Positions 33,111 to 44,024 of a stretch of DNA of 64,000 nucleotides are shown here, one piece after another (position 1 is the stretch's first letter; each line of letters begins with the position of its first letter). Under the pieces are notes generated by a model. It did not search any database. It was not told the origin of the DNA and was given only the letters and a program-made list of their open reading frames with translations. The stretch is from NCBI GenBank assembly GCA_012862575.1, contig BLSF01000046.1:248001-312000 (forward strand). The letters are read 5' to 3'. The stretch comes from Parietichytrium sp. I65-24A (Eukaryota; Sar; Bigyra; Thraustochytrida; Thraustochytriidae). Both the position numbers and the translations under genes were made by a program.

Positions 33111-34595
33111 CTTGACCAATTTGCACGCTGGAAAGCTGAATCAAGCGCGAGCAATCAAAGCAATCAAAGCAAGCAATCAAGTCAAATGATTCTCCAAAGG
33201 CGAGCGAGCGAACGGCCGAACAAACCCGTGCCCAAGCAAAGACGTTGAGTAAACTTTGTGAGTCTCAACCCACCTGGCCCAAAATCAACGCCCAGAAACC
33301 TCGGAATTAGTCCGCCTTCACAAGAGCGGCCAGCGCTTCTGACTCCGCACGCAACTATGCCGCGAGGTCTCGTTCTGCCTCCGCCAAACCAAGTGTTCTC
33401 CAACTATCTTCCGCCCTTTACGTGCGCACCGTCTAAGCCCGAGCCTGTCGGGCTATTTTGACAGGAGGTGCCTGCTGCTCCCGATAGAATGAAACTATAG
33501 CGAGTACGCGCGAGGCTGGCGCGACTATGCGGTGAATGTGCGGGGTGTACGCGGCGAGGACACGTCGGGAGAGTATGTAGGTGGGAGTTAGGTTTGGATA
33601 GAAGGTGATCTGTGACGCAGTGGGTCAGGGTTATGGATAGCTGGCGTGTAAAGGGCTTCCACAATTTCCAAACCCACAAGCACAAGATAGGTTTTCTGTT
33701 TTCTTTGTTTTCTTTCAAATTCAACAAATTTTGAACAATTGAACGACATGGTCAAATTTTTATGGGATCGATCGATCGATCGATGATACCAAGGTTGGAA
33801 AGCTTGTTTTTTCAAGTCAGAATGATGGAGGACGGGTTTATTGGCTGTGAGAGTTCTCGAGGCTGTTTGCTCACGGAGCGAGGCGGCTCTGGTGAACGGC
33901 GGTGAAGGAATAATATTACTTCGAGTTGCATAGGCTGGCTTCATCGGTGCTGCTCACAAGAGTAAAGAGTTTTGAGGGTTGAGATACTTGCGATATGGAT
34001 GCCACAGGACCTTCGCTGGAGCTCGTTGAATGTAGAGATTGGTTTCAGGCACGCACATCAAACGGGGCAGGACCCGGCTTTTTAGCGACACATTGATAAC
34101 TTTTGACACGAGAACTTCTTTCCCCGTCGCGGAGAAGGCTTTCGCAGATTTCGCGCACAGACGTTTCAGTCATGCAAGCAGTCGACGATTGCAAAAGCGT
34201 TTGGCGGAGGTGTTTATCGAGAAAATAAAAAAAAGTGTTTTTTTGTAGTCCTGTAGTAGGTTTTTGTTTTTCTCACTGTCAAATCAAATGAAAAGGGATC
34301 TTCTATGCTGAGGTTTACAACTTGCTTGCTACAATATCAATCAATGAAGACAAAAGCCGTGCACGGGCTAGCTGAACCCTGGTCTACGCTTCCCGGCTAA
34401 ACGTACCAACCTTCACTGACGTCTGCACGTCACTGCGAATGCCCGACATCTGAACAGTAACTTTTGCCGAGACACCCTCCTCATTCGTTCGTCCGTTCGA
34501 TCACAAGGACGGTAAAAGACACATACACACACACACACTCACGAAAGCCAAATAATTGCAACATGGTTGCCCTCGTTCTTGTTCTTGCACACGTT
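33111..34595. other. intergenic spacer
   Basis: About 1.5 kb. It holds a GATC array (33766-33785) and one TTGACAGTGA word in reverse orientation (34273-34282). Open frames are short and without motifs. The coiled-coil gene promoter should lie at the left end. Confidence 0.6.
33766..33785. repeat. GATC tetranucleotide array
   Basis: Five tandem GATC-type units (GATCGATCGATCGATCGATG), self-complementary and able to form a hairpin. Confidence 0.85.
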
Positions 34596-35180
34596 TCAAC
34601 CACACGAAGGCGTTGGCCAGCATCCACGAGTAGGTGTTGGTGCTTTCGTTGGGTATTTTGTTGGCCACCTAGGGGTTGGCTCAGATGTGGGTTTCGGCAT
34701 CGTCGGGGACGTTGTCGAAGATGGGCTTGTAGTAGGCGAGGCGGTCGGTTGATTGTCGTCACCGGTTGCAGTTGGAGAGAGAGTCGGTGCGTTGCCATCA
34801 TCATCATCATCATCATCATCATCGTCGTCATCACCAACCTCGGAAGTCGTAGGAGCAAAAGAAAGTGTAGGAGCAAGAGAAAGTGTAGGAGCAAAAGTGT
34901 TTCCGTCCCCAGTGCCAGGGAGCGTCGGCGAATCGGTGGGGAACTCCGCAGCCAAAGTAGGACTCTGCGTGGAAACCACCGCACTCTCGCGAGTTTCCGG
35001 GACCTGGATGGTGCCATCCGCCGTGGTCATCCCGACAGCGATGGCAGTGCCGATGATGCATGCAGCCAGGAGAGCAACGCCAGCTTTGCCTTTGGCTCCC
35101 ATCGCAGCGGCCCCAGCGTACTGTCCCGTCGGAGGATCCCCAGCGATCGGGGCATTGAGCCCGGCTTCTGCGTCCGCCAT
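34596..35180 (-). CDS. single-pass membrane protein with Ser/Thr/Pro-rich and poly-Asp ectodomain
   Basis: Single exon, 194 aa, no known family. The first in-frame ATG (35180) gives a 30-residue acidic to neutral N-terminus and one transmembrane segment at about 33-51 (AGVALLAACIIGTAIAVGM). The rest is low-complexity: degenerate PTL repeats (SPTLAAEFPTDSPTL, APTLSLAPTLSFAPT), twelve consecutive Asp, then more SPT/TPT repeats and the end RGCWPTPSCG. Such STP-rich regions are typical of heavily O-glycosylated surface proteins. The Asp run is encoded by a GAT microsatellite (ATC repeats at about 34798-34835 on the plus strand) and may vary between strains. The opposite strand is open too, but lacks the membrane and repeat logic. 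Coding status is plausible rather than certain. Confidence 0.6.
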   Translation of the reverse strand: MADAEAGLNAPIAGDPPTGQYAGAAAMGAKGKAGVALLAACIIGTAIAVGMTTADGTIQVPETRESAVVSTQSPTLAAEFPTDSPTLPGTGDGNTFAPTLSLAPTLSFAPTTSEVGDDDDDDDDDDDDGNAPTLSPTATGDDNQPTASPTTSPSSTTSPTMPKPTSEPTPRWPTKYPTKAPTPTRGCWPTPSCG

Positions 35181-37423
35181 CTCGGATATCTTCTCTCCGT
35201 TCTCCTGCGCCGCTCTCCAATCAATCAATCAACCAATTCACTGATGGAATCGCGAATGAGTCGCTCTATCAATGCGATGCTCCAACGCCGCTTTCCAGCC
35301 TTCGCTGGTCTCTCCGCTCTTCTTCGCGCTCGCGATGATCAACTATGTGCTCAACTACGACCCACTCTGTCGGTGTGTACTCTGACTCTGTTGGTTTGAT
35401 GGGTTTGATGGGTTTGATGGGTTTGATGGGTTTGATGGGTTTGATGGGTTTGATGGGTTTGATGGGTTTGGTAACTTCTGGTTTGACGGTCTGGTCATGT
35501 GTGGTCTGTCTCCCATCTCCCATGTGTTTACCTTGGTACCATGGTACTTGTAAAGAAACATATGCTTGTAATTACAAGTTGTCACTTGGTCACTTGGTCA
35601 CTTGTTGTTTGTCATTTCTTCTCACACTGTTATGTCAGTCAACATCAGTCATTCATTGAACATCATTGAACAACATGTGGCAGCGAAGACATCTGAAGAG
35701 AGCTTACAAGTCTTACAAGTGAATGAATGAAATTAGTGCCTCAATTGGTTCCTCAGGAGTTATAGGCTCTCTGATACTATATTTGGTAGGATACAGCTCG
35801 GCTAGGGAGTTACGGCGCCAGCTAGAAGGGCATGCAGTCTTCTTATGTGTGATTATGCGCGTGCTACGCCATGGGTTGGGCAGGGGTATGTAGAGCGGTG
35901 GGTAGGAACCCGGAAGGTTGTAGTGCAGGAGGTAAGTGAGCGGATAGGAATCACACTCGTGGAGGTAGGGGTGGTGGTTGCTATGTGGCTCTAGGAGGTG
36001 GTAGGGGGTGGGGATTGGTTCTCCAGTGGTTCTTCCGATGCTATGGTTTAGCGGGGCTGACTCTTTCCTCGTTTTCGACTGCGATCGACTACCACCTATT
36101 AACGCTTTCCCATAATATTCCACGGGTCAAGAGTTGCGTAGGAGTGCGCCTAGAGGTGCAGTGAACGTGCACGGTGTCAGAATTGAAGCATTAACGAAAA
36201 CGATAAGCGACGTTTAGGAGCTGCGAAAGCCAAGAAGTTGCACGCGTCCACCTTATCGTACCTTATATGGGCTGTCTAGTAGACTGCTCCGCTATGCGCT
36301 CCGCATAGCCGCACCACTACGACTTGGCGACGACTTACGATGAGCGAATTTGATTGGGGAATGTGGGCAATGCGAGAAACTTCTTTTCAGTGAACACTGA
36401 TGATTATGATTATTGACTGTGTTCGCTGAATCAAGATCGAGTTGATTGATTGATTGACAGTGAAACACAATGGATAAAGGAAACGTCTCGTCTTGGAAAA
36501 GTAAAGAAATTTCGCGGCAAAAGTGTGCGCGCTCAATCTTTTGGTTGACTTCGGGACTGACTTTGAGGTGGGCTTGCTTCGGCTGCCATCCTGCATCTTG
36601 CCATCTTGCCATCGCTGTGAGCAGTGAGCAGTCAGCACATGTGCGCATGTTCGCTGCGACGGCGATGTGACTTTTCACTTGACTGGCGGCAGCGAACGCA
36701 TGTGTGAATTCGTGTTTATGGTCCAACTTTTGGCACGTGGAGAACAAACAGTGTTCTGTTTTGAATGCTACTCGTAGAGATGGCGCTGCTCGAAGCAGGG
36801 CGCGACTTGTTCTCTTGCGCTCGTAGCACCCGAATTTGTCTTCGCACCAAAAAACTCCCTGTGATGCGGATGCCCTCGGCGCAAGTTTTCGGCAAGGTGC
36901 CTGAAGGCATGCACGAGCGCACCGAAAACGGCGATGCCAGTCGTCTCATAGTAGAACCGAGATCGGAGCAGCGAGTCGAGGTCCATGACTCCTTCGACCG
37001 AACACAGGCGGGCTGCCGGTCTTCATCATCCATCACCGTGGCCGAGGAGGAGTTCGAGTTGACCGAGTGCGTTTCCGGCTGAAATGGTTCGAGACCAATC
37101 ATTGGGAAGCAAGTGGTCCCCGTCGCACGTCAGAGCATGAAGCGTGGCGGAGGGACCGGAAGACGGTATCCTCATCATTGAGGCAGAGCCCAATCCTGAG
37201 CCAGAACCCGGACATGGTCCATCTCGGTGGGTTCGGGAGATCGAGGATGGCTCCGGTTCCTTGGCGTGTCGCAGGAGAGGCGCCAGCGCACCGAGACCAG
37301 CACCACAAATAACTTCGAAGAGGCCGCCTACGACGAGGACGTGACTTTCTTCAAGCGGAACCAGTTCATTGAGAAAGGAAAGCGGGGGGGAAAGGACAAC
37401 AGGAAATGTTTTTTGTTTTACTG
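35181..37423. other. 2.2 kb intergenic region with a 9-bp tandem repeat
   Basis: It contains a TTTGATGGG array (35391-35471), a CTA/TAG-rich stretch (35720-36290) with a 411-base ATG-less open frame on the minus strand, a TTGACAGTGA word (36454-36463) and a possibly decayed coding segment (36780-37425, listed separately). No confident gene is seen. Confidence 0.55.
35391..35471. repeat. TTTGATGGG nonamer minisatellite
   Basis: About eight and a half near-perfect head-to-tail units of GGTTTGATG. The unit is a multiple of three, so open frames through it are artefacts. Confidence 0.95.
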
Positions 37424-37425
37424 CT
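36780..37425 (+). pseudogene. possible decayed coding segment, unrecognised
   Basis: Coding-like composition shifts between plus-strand frames: SSSITVAEEEFELTECVSG (to 37082), then GPSRWVREIEDGSGS (about 37215-37260), then NFEEAAYDEDVTFFKRNQF (37309-37366). No standard GTAAGT donors are available to join them, unlike the other spliced genes here. The minus strand also has protein-like text (GIAVFGALVHAFRHLAENL near 36870-36930). It could be a broken gene, an undetected spliced gene or chance. No family is recognised. Confidence 0.2.
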
Positions 37426-38898
37426 AAGTCTTGACGCTGGGAGAGGGATGACTGTCGAGAGTTCCTTCCGAAGCATCATGCTCCCCTACACCTTCCAGAG
37501 AATGGTACAATTGGCGCGTTGAATCGTCGAGGTGATGCCCATGACCGTGCGGGTCAAAACCGCCCAGGGCAGCGCTCCTTGTGTCGTAAACGTCTACGTC
37601 ATCGTCGTCCTGTATCCGTGAGAAGCTCGTCACCCGCAGGAGGTCATCGACGGCACTCAAATTTGCATACAGGATGTTGCTCAATTCTTGCTGTGAATGT
37701 ACCTCTCTGTGCGCGACGAGCCAAACGCCCCAGGACATAAGAATCACGCCGATTCCAAATCCAGTCCACATAGAAGGGGAAAATTCAGTGTAGGTACGGT
37801 AGAAGAGGATCCCAGATATAATGGCAGCAATCGTGCCAACAATCTCATAGATACTATCGCCGTTTTGCCGGCACGAGGAGAAAAAAAAGCTTGTTGTTAG
37901 TTTCGACACTGTTTCTCTCCTCTTCTGTCAAGCAAAGCGCATACTTACGGGATAACCACGCCCTGCTCAAAGGACCCCAAGGCCACATTCAGTAGCAAGA
38001 GTTGGCAGACTAGCATGACGCCCCACAGCGTCACCAAGAACACAGCCTCCGGATTTCCAAACTGATTGTTACCCTTGATAGTTTGCGAAATGAGCGTGGT
38101 GGCTACCTTACTTAAAGTTACACAAAACGCGCTCATGAAGCCACAAAGCCCAGCAATGAGAGCAGCGTTCAAGTTTCCTGTTTTCAAATTGCGCCAGTTC
38201 TTCACAAGAAACAACGCGGTAATGAACATCGTACAAAGCATAAAACCGCCCCAATACACGTAAGGTGGATCGGTCCAGCGGGACAGCAAAATTTTCGAGT
38301 CCAGGTCGTCTTCAGCGACGATTGGGACACAGTACACTGCAGTCATGCTTCCGCCAAGCAGAATGACACAATGAAAAAGATCCCATCGCCGAACGATCCT
38401 GTACGAAAACTCCGGGAAAACTGGCCGGATGTTAAATTCCTCCTTAAAAATCAATACAGACACAATTGCGTTCCACATCAAGGCAAAATTTGTCAAAAGA
38501 GCAATGTCAGTCTGGCTGGCGAAGGAAAGCGCCAAAAGTTCCGCGAGATTCCCGACAATAAACACCACAAGCCCTATCAGCCACAACGGGCTCTTGATGA
38601 GGTCAGTGATATCTGGAACCTGAGTGTCGTTGAGCTCCTCCGCCTCTCTTCTGCTTCTTTCGCTGGCCACGGTCATGACCTCGCTGTTGTTCTCCTCTTC
38701 CCCAAGCATCGGCGTATTGTCCAGTCCGTAGAGATCATCGTCTGCACACGCCGATTCGAGGGCAGACTTTAGGCGATTCGTCTCGATTATCTTCATCACC
38801 GCCACCTTTTGCAACGCTAGGCCCAAAACATTGAATAAATCTGCCCCAAACACCTCTATTAGCGAGCCGATCAGCGTGCGCACGGATGGAGCGCTCAT
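37424..38898 (-). CDS. NIPA-like magnesium transporter / DMT-superfamily membrane protein
   Basis: Two exons (38898-37949 and 37853-37424) with a 95-base GTAAGT...TAG intron give 459 aa. About nine transmembrane segments are visible, among them SPLWLIGLVVFIVGNLAELL, TDIALLTNFALMWNAIVSVL, LIAGLCGFMSAFCVTLSKVA and AVFLVTLWGVMLVCQLLLLN. The splice rebuilds GSFEQGVVIPIYEIVGT, matching the NIPA block with VTPIYYV. NIPA proteins are Mg2+ transporters or channels of plasma and endosomal membranes. Unlike human NIPA1-4 (about 330-460 aa), it has an acidic cytosolic loop after TM1 (residues about 45-90) and a His/Asp-rich C-tail (DPHGHGHHLDD) that could bind metal. The ATG at 38898 is the first in frame. 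Substrate assignment is by family only. Confidence 0.8.
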
Positions 38899-39535
38899 TG
38901 TTGTTCGGCAGCGCACTCTTGCTGACGATCAACTTCTTCTTTATCTTTTTTTAATTTGATGCAGCCAGCGCTTTACAACACCGCCACATGCAACAGCTTG
39001 AGTCGTCGCCAACTTTGGCGGCAAGCTGACTAAAAAGTCTCGAGAAAGACAACACCAACCTTCTGAAAGAAAAGATTTCTCCCCGATGAACAGTGAACCA
39101 ACCACACACGCCTTCTTTTTTCTCGAGCCGCCTTAATACTTTCGTCCACCTCTTTGTGTATCCGTCAGGTATCAGAATCCAGCAACCTCCAAATCGGGCA
39201 ATAAAATGCCTACAAACTCGTCTGCGAGCGAGCCTTCCCACTTCCGCATCAAAAGAACGAGCGGCGCCTGACTTGCGTTCGCGGGTCCTGCCAAGTAGAT
39301 CGCGCGCGGTCAAACGAACGATCTTGCAAAGAAACCACTTCAGGCCTTGCACGTCCGTGACAAGCTGGGGCACCCCGGTCGAACGCCTGCCTGTATCTCA
39401 CAGTATCTCGCAGTCGTCTGGAGTCTCCAAGAGTGTGCCAAGTGTGGCAATCTCGTCCGACTCGTTCAGCTCCTACGCCTTGGGCCACGTTAAGTAGTAT
39501 TCCGTTGCGTTGCTTCTGATGTGAATGTGACTGTG

Positions 39536-39558
39536 ACCGTCACCGTCACCGTCACCGT
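39536..39558. repeat. ACCGTC hexamer repeat
   Basis: About four tandem ACCGTC units flanked by degenerate TGTGACTGTG. Confidence 0.85.
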
Positions 39559-39733
39559 GGCTGCGACTGTGAGTCTCGTTCGTTCTCGCTGTGCTCGCTA
39601 GCTCCAATTGTATGTATCCCAGTATCCCTTTATCCCAGTATCCCATTGAGCACGAACATCAACATCAACGTTACGCCGCGGACTTGAACATGCGAAGGTC
39701 TTCCGCCAACGAGCTCTCGACTTGAGGGATTTC

Positions 39734-39772
39734 GGCAAATGGGCAAATGGGCAAATGGGCAAATGGGCAAAT
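39734..39772. repeat. GGGCAAAT octamer repeat
   Basis: Nearly five identical tandem GGGCAAAT units. Confidence 0.9.
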
Positions 39773-40397
39773 CTTCAGTGAAGTCTGCAAGCGCTCGCTC
39801 TGAGAGTCTAAGCTCCTTTCCTTTCTCAGATCCTCGTTCGCCTTGTCTTTGCCAATGTCAAATGTCATTGTCACATTGTCAATTCCGATGTCGATGTAAT
39901 GAGCTCGATTCCAGGCCTCGTCGACCGCGTTGGGAAGATCTCCAAGCGAATTCGGTTTTAAGTAGGTGCTCAGTAACCCCGAAGGACGACAAGGGGCAAT
40001 CTGTGGAGATGGGCCGAAGGTCAAGTGGATTCACAGTCAGTACCGGTAAGTTATTGTGCATTGCTTGATTGATTATGTTTCATTGTGAATTTTTGTTTTT
40101 GCATGAGCCATGAGCCGAGGCAATCGACCAGCTCGCCCTGCTCTGCACGTCCCTCTATGGCACAGGGGCTACAGCTGCTCACTTTCGTTCGCTTCCGCTG
40201 TGCTCTGTCTGCTCTTGTTTGTTCCCGGGCACAACACACTCCTGCCAGTACCGGCCGGACATGAGCATGCAAGCCTCGAGGAGTTCTGTCGGCCGCGACT
40301 CTGTTGTCGACTTGCTGTTAGCTCAGGTTTCGTTTGCATACTACATTGTCCTCAGTACTCAGCACCAGTATCCGCGGCTCATTTGTCCCGTCGAAAG

Positions 40398-40490
40398 TGT
40401 TGTTGTTGTTGTTGTTGTTAAATCAATGTTGTTGTTGTTTGATTGATGTTGTTATTGAAGTTGTTGTTGTTGTTGTTGTTCTTCTTCTTC
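40398..40490. repeat. GTT trinucleotide microsatellite, interrupted
   Basis: Two long TTG/GTT runs interrupted by AAATCAATG and GATTGATG, ending in a short CTT run. Confidence 0.9.
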
Positions 40491-41312
40491 GTGTACCGGT
40501 GGTATCTTGGAGCATCTTCATCGCATCGCGTTTTTGTATCCTTCCCACAAGATCGGCAGCGTCTCATCACGTCTCATGGCAAACAACCCACAAAGAGAAA
40601 TCCCCTCGTGAATTAAGCAAAGGCAATCCATTAGTCGTTCGCGAGTGCTCGCGAACAAAGAGCTCTTCCTCGGGGGAAAATTCACGCGAGGAAAAAAAAT
40701 CGGCCAAGGACTCCAAGGACCAAAGAACCAGAAACTTCTTGCCACGCAGCTCCTAGACATATCGATAGAAGAGCATAGCACCTCCCTCCCTCCTCCGTGT
40801 ATCACCGTGATTCATGCCTAGAAGTTGTTATCCGATGGCTAGCAACACTTTTTCGGTCAATCGAAAGAGTCCAAAGCTCGCGGCGTCTCACGAGGCGAGG
40901 CGAGGCGAAATCCGTAGCTGGACGTCGCGCATGCCGCTCGTTTTTCAGGTCGCCGAGCGAGGACAATCTGGCGCATACATTCGCAGCGCTTTGGACAAGG
41001 GCTTCTGTTGCCGCAACTGCAACTGTTAGAGAGAGATCGTGCGCACTTTGTGAGGGAGATCTGGAGTGTCAAGGTGTCAGGAGTATCAAACTGGAGTATC
41101 AGGAGTATCAGAGGGGGCTTGTGACCGCTTGCATAGTGTGGTGAATCGATTGCAACGTGCGTTTCAAGTCGTCGATTGAGCGCGGTTTGGGGCTTGTTTG
41201 TGTTGTGGTGTTGTGGTGTTGTTATCATTCTTCTGTGTATTCGCGGTCTCGCCCGTCACAAGGCAACTTGTTTGGTTCGGGGAAAGCTGAGTCAGTGGAT
41301 GGTTGACTAGGC

Positions 41313-44024
41313 ATGCGCGCTTCAGCCGAGCTGGACATGCAAAGACGCAGCGCATCGCCGACTCACGGCAAGGTTGAGGGTTCTCGAAAGAAGAGGCGGC
41401 TGAACGCAGAGCCTGGCGAAGTGTACCAAATCGGGGCAGCTCTGTTGGACGTCAAACAGGTGCGAGCGCATGTGGAGAATGTGGTCAGAGGCAGGCAGCG
41501 GTTCCGGGCTGCCATCACGGTGCTGCACAGACGTTTGTATGAGCACAGGAAGAACAAGGGGTTGTTCAACTTTCCGGTTGATCCCGTGGCACTGAATTTG
41601 CCCACTTACTTTGAGATAGTTAGGCACCCGATGGACCTCGGGACGATCAAGACGAAAATTGAAAATGACGAGTACAATTCCCCGGCGGCCTTTGCAGAAG
41701 ACGTTCGCTTGGTGTACAGGAACGCAATGACATTCAACTCGCCAGAGACTTTTGTATTCCAATCAGCGAAGGAGGCTTTAAAACAGTTTGAAACTGAATT
41801 TAGCCGCTTCGAGAAAGAGTACGCCGCGGATCTTGAGGCGCAATCTGCTCACTCTTGCGATGTGTGTGGGGGCACACCATGCGAGCTTTGCGGTGTTAAA
41901 TGCATCCAGTTTCACGAATCTGTTCTGCGCTGCAGCGCACCTTGTAGAGCGCGAATCCTACGCAATGCCGTCTACTATCGCCTTGGAGGAGATCGAGGAC
42001 AACATTGGTGTGCAAAGTGCTACTCCGCTCTTCCTGATCGTTTCATCGGTATTCTTGGGCAACCAGTGAGTAAATCGGACCTGGAAAAGCGAGTGCACAA
42101 TGAGGTGTTCCCAGAGCCCTGGGTAAAATGTCCGAGATGCACAAGGAGGATGCATCAAATTTGCACCCTGTATCACCCCTCCCTAATCCAAGACCCAGAC
42201 CGATTTGTTTGCGCTATCTGCATTGTGGAAGACTTGGAGCTAGAGATTTCGCTGCCGCACTTGAGGAGAAACTATGTTCGTGGCGAGACGGGAAGGGTCA
42301 GCAACCAGGTAATCAAAGCCGAAATCCCGCGAGAACTCAATTTGGTGGACCCAAACCCTTGCGCGAGCAGTCTCCCATCGACAGCGATGGGCAGCTACAT
42401 CGAAAGAAGAGTCAAGGCCATGGCCAAGTCGCTGGATGGCCAGCATCTTGCGGATGCTCTCACCTTTCGTGTGGTGTCAAGCCGTGACTCGGTTACGAAG
42501 TACGAACCCAGGATCAGGAGGTGGCTTGAAGCGCAGAGAAAGGCGTGTGGGGAGGCGTATCAAGGGGAGGAATCCATGGAGACCGAATTCCCTTGCAGAA
42601 ATAAAACTCTTGTTTTGTTCCAGCGCATACAAGGTGTCGATCTTATTTTATTTGTATTATATGTACAGGAGTATGGTAAATCTTGCCCAGCTCCCAATCA
42701 CAACAAAGTGTACATTTCGTATCTAGACTCCGTCGCGTACCTAGCGCCGGCTCACGTACGTACATTGGTTTATCAAGAGGTGATGGTTGCTTATTTGACG
42801 TGGGTAAAGTTTCGTGGATTCGAGCGATCTTACATCTGGGCTTGTCCGCCCCAGCGAGGTGACGCGTACATAATTTACTGTCATCCAAAGTGGCAGCGCA
42901 ATCCCGGTGCAGATCGTCTTCGTAGGTGGTATTTCAGTATTTTTGAAGCCTGTCGTCAAAGCTCTGTTGTATTGCAGGAAACAAACATGTATGAGCAGCA
43001 TCTCTCTCATTTCAAGCCTCTGGTGAACACGAGACCGTCTCGCAACACATCGAAAAGGGTTAAAGGAGCGATTGCACAGGGTGAGAACGCGCACCCTGGC
43101 GAATTTCATAACCTGACGATATCAACAGCACCTCGAGAGCCCCCCAAGTTGGGAAAAGTTATAAATTCGTTTGAAGGCATTCCATACTTTTACGGCGACT
43201 ACATCCCAAACGAAATAGAGTCCATACTGACCCTTCTTCTCAACCCACAAAATGACCCCCAGTTGCTATCTTCAAGGGATAGAGACATTTCCTTGTGGTG
43301 GAGGGTCGCCTGGGGGCCGCAGACAAAGGCGACTCTTGTTGAGCAGAACACCGGCAAGCTTCCCGTCGTAGAGTCCAACAAAGAGGATTCAAGACAGCAG
43401 ATTTCTGACGTCCAATCCCCGACGTGGAAGTTGCGCCCAACTGCGGATCTGAGTAGGTGTGATCTACACATTGGAAGTTTTACCCCTCAGCAGCGAAACG
43501 ATTGGCTAATGCGTCGTCTAGCTGCGGTTATTAAGCCTATGGCGGAAAATTTTATCGTCCTCACACTAAACCGTTGTGACGACACAGATGTTGATCAGAA
43601 CCCGGCTTTGAAACCCAGCAAACTCGACGACCCCGATGGTTCCTGTGCGCACGACCCGGTTCCACACGGCGACGCAAGCACTCCCCAGCAGTGTCATCCC
43701 GAGTCTGGCCGAGACAGCTGCGGCCCTGCGGCAAAATTGGGCTCAACTGGCGAGTTTGACCCGGGACGCGGAATGTGTGGACCGAAGCCAAGCGCAGAGC
43801 CCAAAGTCAGCGTATTGGACGGCATCACCCTAAAAGGCGACACTTCTGACCCTGACCCGTGTCTCCCCGCCAACGTTTTCGACTCGCGTCTGGAATTCCT
43901 GGACATTTGCAAACACAACCATTTCCAGTTCGACGAGTTGCGAAGGGCCAAAATGTCTTCCATGGTGTTGCTCCAGTTGATCAAAGACGCCTTTGGTATT
44001 CATGGCGAAGGCAAGGAGGGATAA
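41313..44024 (+). CDS. p300/CBP-type histone acetyltransferase: bromodomain, Zn/PHD, KAT11
   Basis: Single exon, 903 aa. It should acetylate histone lysines as a transcription coactivator. Residues about 65-165 form a bromodomain (PTYFEIVRHPMDLGTIKTKI; the acetyl-lysine Asn is probably in NAMTFNSPET). A Cys-rich RING/ZZ-like section follows (CDVCGG, CELCGVKC, WCAKC), then a CBP-type PHD (CPRCTRRMHQICTLYH, FVCAIC). The KAT11 acetyltransferase spans about 375-660: KVYISYLDSVAYLAPAHVR, YQEVMVAYLTWVKFRGF and YIWACPPQRGDAYIIYCHP, including the Trp equivalent to p300 W1436. The closing block FLDICKHNHFQFDELRRAKM is conserved in plants and animals. The protein stops there, just before where ZZ and TAZ2 normally follow, and KIX and TAZ1 are also absent. 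The start is the first ATG, in a good position ahead of a basic nuclear-type stretch (SRKKRR). Confidence 0.94.
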   Translation: MRASAELDMQRRSASPTHGKVEGSRKKRRLNAEPGEVYQIGAALLDVKQVRAHVENVVRGRQRFRAAITVLHRRLYEHRKNKGLFNFPVDPVALNLPTYFEIVRHPMDLGTIKTKIENDEYNSPAAFAEDVRLVYRNAMTFNSPETFVFQSAKEALKQFETEFSRFEKEYAADLEAQSAHSCDVCGGTPCELCGVKCIQFHESVLRCSAPCRARILRNAVYYRLGGDRGQHWCAKCYSALPDRFIGILGQPVSKSDLEKRVHNEVFPEPWVKCPRCTRRMHQICTLYHPSLIQDPDRFVCAICIVEDLELEISLPHLRRNYVRGETGRVSNQVIKAEIPRELNLVDPNPCASSLPSTAMGSYIERRVKAMAKSLDGQHLADALTFRVVSSRDSVTKYEPRIRRWLEAQRKACGEAYQGEESMETEFPCRNKTLVLFQRIQGVDLILFVLYVQEYGKSCPAPNHNKVYISYLDSVAYLAPAHVRTLVYQEVMVAYLTWVKFRGFERSYIWACPPQRGDAYIIYCHPKWQRNPGADRLRRWYFSIFEACRQSSVVLQETNMYEQHLSHFKPLVNTRPSRNTSKRVKGAIAQGENAHPGEFHNLTISTAPREPPKLGKVINSFEGIPYFYGDYIPNEIESILTLLLNPQNDPQLLSSRDRDISLWWRVAWGPQTKATLVEQNTGKLPVVESNKEDSRQQISDVQSPTWKLRPTADLSRCDLHIGSFTPQQRNDWLMRRLAAVIKPMAENFIVLTLNRCDDTDVDQNPALKPSKLDDPDGSCAHDPVPHGDASTPQQCHPESGRDSCGPAAKLGSTGEFDPGRGMCGPKPSAEPKVSVLDGITLKGDTSDPDPCLPANVFDSRLEFLDICKHNHFQFDELRRAKMSSMVLLQLIKDAFGIHGEGKEG

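Larger units (their letters stand above)
38899..41312. other. 2.4 kb intergenic region, microsatellite-rich
   Basis: This spacer lies between the divergent NIPA-like and p300-like genes. It contains ACCGTC (39536-39558), GGGCAAAT (39734-39772) and GTT (40398-40490) arrays plus four GTAC-type motifs (40038, 40249, 40352, 40494). Open frames on both strands near 38950-39500 lack motifs or good starts. No gene is called. Confidence 0.55.

Noticed and set aside
34753-35244. Long plus-strand open frame with poly-Ser opposite the membrane protein
   Set aside because: It is the complement of the GAT repeat and STP repeats; it has no membrane, signal or domain logic, while the minus strand has a transmembrane segment and regular PTL repeats.
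35391-35471. Nonamer array, considered as telomere-like or CRISPR-like
   Set aside because: Head-to-tail 9-base units without spacers, in the middle of a spacer and not a known telomere repeat.
35713-36123. 411-base minus-strand open frame of 136 codons
   Set aside because: It contains no ATG, has no known motif and sits in a compositionally odd CTA-rich segment. Kept only as part of the island finding.
38951-39497. Overlapping frames on both strands upstream of the NIPA-like gene, considered as extra exons
   Set aside because: No standard donor joins them to the ATG at 38898 and they have no transporter-like text.
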